Assembly: GCF_001423905.1 (NCBI RefSeq)
Contig: NZ_LMPQ01000009.1
Span: 87,253 to 151,252 of the forward strand
Length of the DNA stretch: 64,000 nt
Direction of reading: 5' to 3'
From: Frigoribacterium sp. Leaf186
GTDB taxonomy: Bacteria > Actinomycetota > Actinomycetes > Actinomycetales > Microbacteriaceae
In this document: positions 59,045 to 64,000 of the stretch, in pieces
How positions within the stretch are numbered: the stretch's first letter is position 1
Layout of the letters: each line of letters begins with the position of its first letter
The notes under the pieces: generated by a model
What the model saw: only the letters and a program-made list of their open reading frames with translations
Database searches by the model: none
Told to the model about the DNA's origin: nothing
Made by a program: the position numbers and the translations under genes

Positions 59045-60717
59045 TGGACGCGGTGTTCGGCGTCCTCCAGATCCTCACCGTCGTCGTCGTCCTGGTGGCG
59101 CTCTACCGACCCGTCGGCGACCACATGGCGAACGTGTTCACCACGACGAGGGACCTCCGCGTCGAGCGGGGCTTCTACCGCCTCGTCGGCGTGGACCCGG
59201 CCTCCGAGCAGACCTGGCAGGCCTACCTCCGGGGCGTCCTGGCGTTCTCGTTCGTCGGCGTCCTGTTCGTGTACGCGATCCAGCGCCTCCAGGCGTTCCT
59301 GCCGTACTCGCTGGGCTTCCCCGCCGTCCCCGAGGGGCTCTCGTTCAACACGGCGGCCTCCTTCGTCACGAACACCAACTGGCAGTCGTACTCGCCGGAC
59401 GTGACCCTCGGGTACACGGTGCAGCTCGGCGGCCTCGCCGTGCAGAACTTCGTCTCGGCGGCCGTGGGCATCGTCGTGGCCGTCGCCCTGATCCGAGGGC
59501 TCGCCCGGGCGAAGACGGGGACGCTCGGCAACTTCTGGGTCGACCTGACCCGCACGCTCGTGCGCCTGCTGCTGCCCCTGGCCGTCGTCGCGGCGGTCGT
59601 GCTCGTCGCGGGCGGCGTCGTGCAGAACTTCGCCGGCTTCACCGACGTCACGACCCTGACCGGGGGCACCGCGACGATCCCCGGCGGGCCGGTCGCGTCG
59701 CAGGAGGCCGTCAAGATGCTGGGCACCAACGGTGGCGGCTTCTTCAACGCCAACAGCGCGCACCCGTTCGAGAACCCCACGCCCTGGACGAGCCTGCTGC
59801 AGATCCTCCTGATGCTCGTCATCCCCTTCTCGCTGCCGCGCACCTTCGGCCGCATGGTCGGCTCGACGAAGCAGGGCGTCGCGATCGCGGCCGTCATGGC
59901 CACGATCTTCGCGGTCTCCCTGTCCGCCCTCACGTGGGCCGAGCTCCGGGGTGCCGGCACGGCACCCCAGCTCGCCGGCGGCGCGATGGAAGGCAAGGAG
60001 GCGCGGTTCGGCATCTGGGGATCGACCCTGTTCGGTTCGACCTCGACCCTCACCTCGACCGGCGCCGTCAACTCGATGCACGACTCGTACACGGCGCTCG
60101 GCGGCATGATGCCGATGATCAACATGATGCTCGGCGAGATCGCCCCCGGCGGCGTCGGCTCGGGCCTCTACGGCATGCTCGTCCTGGCGGTCATCACGGT
60201 GTTCATCGCCGGCCTGCTCGTCGGCCGCACGCCCGAGTACCTCGGCAAGAAGATCGGGCCGCGCGAGATCAAGCTCGCGAGCCTGTACATCCTCGTCACG
60301 CCGACGCTCGTCCTGGCCGGCACCGCCCTCAGCTTCGCGATCCCCGCGGTGCGCGCCGACGTCGAGGGCACGTCGATCTGGAACCCGGGCCTGCACGGCT
60401 TCAGCGAGGTGCTCTACGCGTTCACGTCGGCGTCGAACAACAACGGGTCGGCCTTCGCGGGGCTGACGGCGAACACTCCCTGGTTCAACACCGCCCTCGG
60501 CGTCGCGATGCTGCTCGGCCGGTTCGTGCCGATCGTGCTCGTGCTCGCCCTCGCCGGCTCGTTCGCCGCCCAGGCCGCGGTGCCCGCCACCGCCGGCACC
60601 CTCCCCACCCACCGGCCGCAGTTCGTCGGCCTCCTCACCGGCGTCTCCGTGATCATCACGGCGCTGACCTACTTCCCCGTCCTCGCACTGGGACCGCTCG
60701 CCGAAGGGCTGCAGTGA
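59044..60717 (+). CDS. kdpA: K+-transporting ATPase channel-like subunit KdpA
   Basis: At 557 residues it matches KdpA length. It has the four-fold pore-loop organisation with filter-like [19 protein letters not shown] (shown in parts: NGGGFFNAN and HPFENP) and [11 protein letters not shown], and about ten membrane segments. It binds K+ from outside and passes it to KdpB. The ATG overlaps the kdpF stop. Confidence 0.97.
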   Translation: MDAVFGVLQILTVVVVLVALYRPVGDHMANVFTTTRDLRVERGFYRLVGVDPASEQTWQAYLRGVLAFSFVGVLFVYAIQRLQAFLPYSLGFPAVPEGLSFNTAASFVTNTNWQSYSPDVTLGYTVQLGGLAVQNFVSAAVGIVVAVALIRGLARAKTGTLGNFWVDLTRTLVRLLLPLAVVAAVVLVAGGVVQNFAGFTDVTTLTGGTATIPGGPVASQEAVKMLGTNGGGFFNANSAHPFENPTPWTSLLQILLMLVIPFSLPRTFGRMVGSTKQGVAIAAVMATIFAVSLSALTWAELRGAGTAPQLAGGAMEGKEARFGIWGSTLFGSTSTLTSTGAVNSMHDSYTALGGMMPMINMMLGEIAPGGVGSGLYGMLVLAVITVFIAGLLVGRTPEYLGKKIGPREIKLASLYILVTPTLVLAGTALSFAIPAVRADVEGTSIWNPGLHGFSEVLYAFTSASNNNGSAFAGLTANTPWFNTALGVAMLLGRFVPIVLVLALAGSFAAQAAVPATAGTLPTHRPQFVGLLTGVSVIITALTYFPVLALGPLAEGLQ

Positions 60718-60719
60718 CC

Positions 60720-62903
60720 ATGTCCACCACCTCCGACTCGTCGACCACCGACTCACCGACCACCGACACGCCGCCCGCCGAGCGCGGGGGCGACCAGGCC
60801 GCCACGAACCGGGGAGGCGCGTTCAGCGCAGCCCAGCTCGTCGCTGCCCTGCCCGGCGCCCTGCGCAAGCTCGACCCGCGCGAGATGTGGCACAACCCCG
60901 TCATGTTCATCGTCGAGGTGGGCGCCGCCTACACGACGGTCCTCGCGATCGCCGGCCTCTTCACCGGTCCCCAGACCTCGGGCGGGTCGCCGGTCCCCGG
61001 CTCCTTCACCTGGGCCATCGCGATCTGGCTCTGGCTCACCGTCGTCTTCGCGAACCTCGCCGAGTCCGTCGCCGAGGGGCGGGGCAAGGCCCAGGCCGAG
61101 ACCCTCAAGGCGACCCGTACCAGCACCACGGCCCGGCGCGTGGCGTCGTACGACGCGACCTCCGACGCGGGGGCCGAGCGCGCCTCCCTGGAGTCCGTCT
61201 CGTCGGCCGACCTGACGCTCGGCGACACGGTCGTCGTGACCGCGGGCGAGCTGGTCCCGGGCGACGGCGACATCGTCTGGGGCATCGCCAGCGTCGACGA
61301 GTCGGCGATCACCGGCGAGTCCGCTCCGGTCATCCGCGAGTCCGGCGGCGACCGCAGCGCGGTCACCGGCGGCACCCGCGTGCTGTCCGACCGGGTCGTG
61401 GTCCGCATCACGAGCAAGCCCGGCGAGACCTTCGTCGACCGGATGATCCGCCTCGTCGAGGGCGCTTCCCGGCAGAAGACCCCGAACGAGATCGCGCTGA
61501 ACATCCTGCTCGCGAGCTTGTCGATCGTCTTCGTCGTCGTGACCCTGACGCTGAACCCGATCGCCGCCTACAGCGACGCGTCCGTCAGCATCCCGGTGCT
61601 CATCGCCCTGCTCGTCTGCCTGATCCCGACCACCATCGGCGCCCTGCTGAGCGCGATCGGCATCGCGGGCATGGATCGCCTCGTGCAGCGCAACGTGCTC
61701 GCCATGTCGGGGCGCGCGGTCGAGGCCGCGGGCGACGTGACGACGCTGCTGCTCGACAAGACCGGCACCATCACCTACGGCAACCGGCAGGCCGCCGAGT
61801 TCACGCCCCTCGACGGCGTCGCACGGGCCGAGCTCGTCGACGCCGCCGCGCGGTCGTCGCTCGCCGACCCGACGCCCGAGGGCAAGTCCATCGTCGACCT
61901 CGCGCTGACCACGGGGTGGCACGACGCGGACGGTCAGCCCGGCGTCATCGTCCCCTTCACGGCCCAGACCCGCATGTCGGGGCTCGACCTGCCCGACGGC
62001 ACACAGATCCGCAAGGGCGCCGGCGCCTCGATCATCTCGTGGGTCGAGCAGGACCGCCGCCTCGCCTCGAGCGAGCACGACGAGCTGCAGGCCCGCATCG
62101 ACGAGATCTCGAACGCCGGCGGGACGCCCCTCGTGGTCGCGACGAAGACGACGGCGGCCGAGGCTCGCGTGCTCGGCGTGGTGTATCTCAAGGACGTCGT
62201 CAAGACCGGCCTCCGTGAACGGTTCGCCGAGCTGCGCTCGATGGGCATCCGCACGGTGATGGTCACCGGTGACAACCCGCTGACCGCGAAGGCGATCGCC
62301 GCCGAGGCCGGCGTCGACGACTACCTCGCCGAGGCCACGCCCGAGGACAAGCTCGCGCTCATCCGTCGCGAACAAGAAGGAGGCGCGCTCGTCGCGATGA
62401 CCGGCGACGGCACCAACGACGCGCCGGCGCTCGCCCAGGCCGACGTGGGCGTCGCCATGAACACGGGCACCTCGGCCGCGAAGGAGGCCGGCAACATGGT
62501 CGACCTCGACAGCGACCCGACCAAGCTGATCGACATCGTCCGCATCGGCAAGCAGCTGCTCATCACCCGCGGGGCGCTGACGACCTTCTCGATCGCGAAC
62601 GACATCGCGAAGTACTTCGCGATCATCCCGGCGATGTTCGCCGGGGTGTTCCCGGGGCTCGGGGTGCTGAACCTGATGCAACTGAGCTCGCCGGCGTCGG
62701 CGATCCTCTCGGCGATCGTCTTCAACGCGCTCGTCATCGTCGTGCTCATCCCGTTGGCCCTGCGGGGCGTGCGGTACCGGGCGGCATCGGCGTCGTCGAT
62801 CCTGTCGCGCAACCTCCTCGTCTACGGACTCGGCGGCGTCGTCGCCCCGTTCGTCGGCATCAAGATCATCGACCTCGTCGTCAGCGTCATCCCCGGCTTC
62901 TAG
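60720..62903 (+). CDS. kdpB: K+-transporting P-type ATPase subunit KdpB
   Basis: This 727-residue P-type ATPase has the phosphorylation motif [10 protein letters not shown], the actuator TGES, the hinge [20 protein letters not shown] and about seven membrane helices. It hydrolyses ATP and drives K+ uptake through KdpA. The N-terminus has a 40-residue Ser/Thr/Asp-rich extension before the core. The ATG at 60720 starts two bases after the kdpA stop. Confidence 0.97.
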   Translation: MSTTSDSSTTDSPTTDTPPAERGGDQAATNRGGAFSAAQLVAALPGALRKLDPREMWHNPVMFIVEVGAAYTTVLAIAGLFTGPQTSGGSPVPGSFTWAIAIWLWLTVVFANLAESVAEGRGKAQAETLKATRTSTTARRVASYDATSDAGAERASLESVSSADLTLGDTVVVTAGELVPGDGDIVWGIASVDESAITGESAPVIRESGGDRSAVTGGTRVLSDRVVVRITSKPGETFVDRMIRLVEGASRQKTPNEIALNILLASLSIVFVVVTLTLNPIAAYSDASVSIPVLIALLVCLIPTTIGALLSAIGIAGMDRLVQRNVLAMSGRAVEAAGDVTTLLLDKTGTITYGNRQAAEFTPLDGVARAELVDAAARSSLADPTPEGKSIVDLALTTGWHDADGQPGVIVPFTAQTRMSGLDLPDGTQIRKGAGASIISWVEQDRRLASSEHDELQARIDEISNAGGTPLVVATKTTAAEARVLGVVYLKDVVKTGLRERFAELRSMGIRTVMVTGDNPLTAKAIAAEAGVDDYLAEATPEDKLALIRREQEGGALVAMTGDGTNDAPALAQADVGVAMNTGTSAAKEAGNMVDLDSDPTKLIDIVRIGKQLLITRGALTTFSIANDIAKYFAIIPAMFAGVFPGLGVLNLMQLSSPASAILSAIVFNALVIVVLIPLALRGVRYRAASASSILSRNLLVYGLGGVVAPFVGIKIIDLVVSVIPGF

Positions 62904-62930
62904 CCGGCGACCGGAACCGAGAAAGAGACC

Positions 62931-63536
62931 ATGAACACACGCACCCTCCTCCGCCAGTACGGCGTCGCCCTCCGCGCGATGCTCGTCTTCACCGTCGTCC
63001 TCGGCGTGGCCTACACGGCCGTCGTCACGGGCGTCGGGCAACTCGTCCTCGGCGGGAAGGCCGACGGCTCCGCCCTCCGCGTCGACGGAGAGACCGTGGG
63101 CTCGTCCCTCATCGGGCAGTCCTTCACCGACGCCGACGGGGCGGCCCTGCCCCAGTGGTTCCAGTCACGGCCCTCCGCGGCAGGCGACGGCTACGACGCC
63201 TCGGCGTCGAGCGGCAGCAACCTCGGCCCCGAGAACGAGGACCTCGTCGCCGCGATCGACGAGCGCCGCGCCGCGATCGCCGCGAGCGACGGCGTCGACC
63301 CGGAGGACGTCCCCGTCGACGCGCTCACGGCGTCCGCCTCGGGCCTCGACCCGCACATCAGCCCCGAGTACGCCCGCATCCAGGTCGAGCGCGTCGCCAC
63401 GGCTCGCGACCTGCCGGTCGCAGACGTCGAGGCCCTCGTCGAGGAGCACACCCAGGGCCGGGACCTCGGCTACCTGGGAGAGCCCACCGTGAACGTCCTC
63501 GAGCTGAACGCGGCCCTGGCCGAGACGGGACGCTGA
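62931..63536 (+). CDS. kdpC: K+-transporting ATPase subunit KdpC
   Basis: The 201-residue subunit has one N-terminal membrane helix (LVFTVVLGVAYTAVVTGVGQ) and the KdpC blocks LIGQSFTD, WFQSRPSA and ISPEYARIQVERVA, ending VNVLELNAALAE. It stabilises nucleotide binding in the Kdp complex. It lies 27 bases after kdpB. kdpDE sensor genes do not follow within the window. Confidence 0.97.
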   Translation: MNTRTLLRQYGVALRAMLVFTVVLGVAYTAVVTGVGQLVLGGKADGSALRVDGETVGSSLIGQSFTDADGAALPQWFQSRPSAAGDGYDASASSGSNLGPENEDLVAAIDERRAAIAASDGVDPEDVPVDALTASASGLDPHISPEYARIQVERVATARDLPVADVEALVEEHTQGRDLGYLGEPTVNVLELNAALAETGR

Positions 63537-63646
63537 GGCCGGCGGGTGTGCCCGGGGTGCCGGCTGCCCGGCGGCCCGGGGGCGGGCTGGCCGGCGGCCG
63601 GCGGCCCGGCGGCCCGGTGGCCCGGCTGCTCGGGCCGAAGTCCGCG

Positions 63647-63710
63647 ATGAACCCGGTTTCGAACGATGAACCCAGAAGGAACGGGGTGGATGGTTCGAAA
63701 CCGGGTTCAT
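63647..63710. repeat. Palindrome with perfect 18-base arms
   Basis: ATGAACCCGGTTTCGAAC and its complement enclose 28 bases. CGATGAACCC occurs twice within it. It shares GATGAACCC with the palindrome at 63859. Confidence 0.85.
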
Positions 63711-63765
63711 GGCTGGCCGGGGCGCGGAGCGTGGGGCGCGGGGCGCGGGTGCGGGGTGCTGCATG

Positions 63766-63800
63766 GCCGGGTGCCGGGTGCCGGGTGCCGGGTGCCGGGT
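63766..63800. repeat. GCCGGGT heptamer repeat, five units
   Basis: Perfect tandem heptamers in a non-coding region. Confidence 0.85.
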
Positions 63801-63809
63801 GGCGTGCGT

Positions 63810-63829
63810 GATCCGGTACGTACCGGATC
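63810..63829. repeat. Perfect palindrome GATCCGGTACGTACCGGATC (copy 2)
   Basis: Identical to the 20-base core at 45444-45463, 18 kb away. Confidence 0.9.
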
Positions 63830-63858
63830 TGCTGCCGGTCGGGCGTGGTGCTCGCCGA

Positions 63859-63918
63859 GAACCCCGTTCGCGAAGATGAACCCCGTTTTGTCGGGGTTCG
63901 TCTTCGTGAACGGGGTTC
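63859..63918. repeat. Palindrome with 27-base arms
   Basis: The arms, beginning GAACCCCGTTCGCGAAGATG, pair at 25 of 27 positions around TTTTGT. Arm length and short loop match the palindrome at 22850, though the sequences differ. Confidence 0.85.
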
Positions 63919-63946
63919 GGGGCGTCGAGTCGCCCCGGGGGACGGG

Positions 63947-63980
63947 AAAACCCCGCCTCGTGCGGGGGCACGAGGCGGGG
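63947..63980 (-). terminator. Terminator of a minus-strand gene beyond the window
   Basis: CCCCGCCTCGTGC pairs perfectly with GCACGAGGCGGGG around GGGG. The AAAA before it on the plus strand is a U-tract for minus-strand transcription arriving from the right. Confidence 0.85.
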
Positions 63981-64000
63981 TCCACCGGGATCGCCGACCC

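Larger units (their letters stand above)
42..60006. repeat. Highly iterated dispersed motif GGAGGCGCGG (extended GGAGGCGCGGGTC)
   Basis: I read 39 exact copies of this 10-mer. Plus-orientation copies start near 42, 2173, 4784, 10105, 14621, 16074, 18605, 22379, 22975, 25815, 30743, 44332, 48038, 49506, 49973, 52573, 57370 and 59997. Minus-orientation copies (CCGCGCCTCC) start near 2548, 3727, 13052, 14594, 17715, 20621, 22794, 25331, 29994, 35418, 37734, 39994, 42702, 45800, 48611, 50300, 51381, 53115, 54285, 55992 and 57255. Thirteen extend to GGAGGCGCGGGTC, and about half are preceded by A. Copies lie in coding DNA in several frames (EEARV on one strand, TRAS on the other) and in intergenic DNA. 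Base composition predicts about two 10-mers. Nine-base variants occur near 4752, 25535, 26331, 39956, 60823, 61179 and 62379. Confidence 0.85.
63537..64000. other. Non-coding tail of the window
   Basis: No gene is seen after kdpC. The stretch carries CCGGCGGCCC-type low-complexity DNA, two long palindromes (63647 and 63859), a GCCGGGT heptamer run, a second copy of the 20-base palindrome and a terminator. Confidence 0.7.

Noticed and set aside
42..60006. Iterated motif as ribosome-binding sites
   Set aside because: It contains AGGAGG, but nearly all copies lie inside genes or on the wrong strand and not before starts.

Overview
The window is about 72% G+C. It uses GTG starts freely, and its operons are chained by 4-base ATGA or GTGA overlaps. 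Together with KdpFABC, GAF-ANTAR regulators, DUF805, MurG-like glycosyltransferases and AbiEi/VSR-like endonuclease genes, this points to an actinobacterium, most likely Microbacteriaceae. The genus cannot be fixed from the sequence; a Frigoribacterium-like organism is my guess. I saw no rRNA, tRNA, CRISPR array, transposase or phage gene. Start codons are my choices from frame, overlap and Shine-Dalgarno fit, and positions of short sites may be off by a base.

Layout. 1-3725 is the end of a peptide/glutathione-type operon: a gamma-glutamyltransferase, a fused two-ATPase oligopeptide ABC protein and a GntR regulator. 3921-6340 holds two coupled CNNM/CBS membrane proteins. 6379-10092 holds a GntR regulator and glpD, divergent from a SorC-type regulator across a palindromic operator region. 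10212-14837 is a mixed stretch: a DJ-1/PfpI protein, an SGNH-GAF fusion, a 37-residue peptide with its own terminator, and RtcB. 14893-22786 is a compact lipid island: an HTH-only LysR-like protein, two paralogous ferritin-like diiron proteins, a fatty acyl reductase-HAD fusion, an SDR, a PlsC acyltransferase and an alkyl-DHAP synthase. Its content is what an ether-lipid, possibly plasmalogen, pathway would need. 22850-24093 is a VSR/AbiEi-like gene between two long related palindromes. 24235-25726 is cysK-cysE. 25776-43817 is mostly housekeeping and stress genes: acyltransferase, MFS efflux, PRC-barrel, MOSC, DEDDh-BRCT nuclease, GAF-ANTAR pair, Mn-catalase, AI-2E-type permease, RecQ-like helicase, LysM protein, CsbD and a second SGNH-GAF protein. 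44023-47776 has a DUF4232 lipoprotein, a repeat-rich non-coding stretch and small membrane proteins. 47972-56398 is a divergent glycosyltransferase locus with seven genes in two tightly overlapped operons. 57319-58689 is an LCP protein. 58875-63536 is kdpFABC, preceded by an extra 27-residue membrane peptide. The last 460 bases are palindromes, short tandem repeats and a terminator for a gene beyond the window.

Two things stand out. The first is the lipid island: AGPS, a fatty-alcohol-forming reductase, an acyltransferase and an SDR together supply every chemical step to an alkyl ether lipid. The paired diiron proteins, one intact and one with lost metal ligands, are candidates for an uncharacterised oxidation or desaturation step. 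The second is a highly iterated motif. GGAGGCGCGG occurs 39 times by my count on both strands, in different reading frames and in intergenic DNA. Thirteen of these extend to GGAGGCGCGGGTC, where base composition predicts well under one copy. Near-copies also form perfect hairpins, which resembles the behaviour of DNA uptake sequences in other bacteria.
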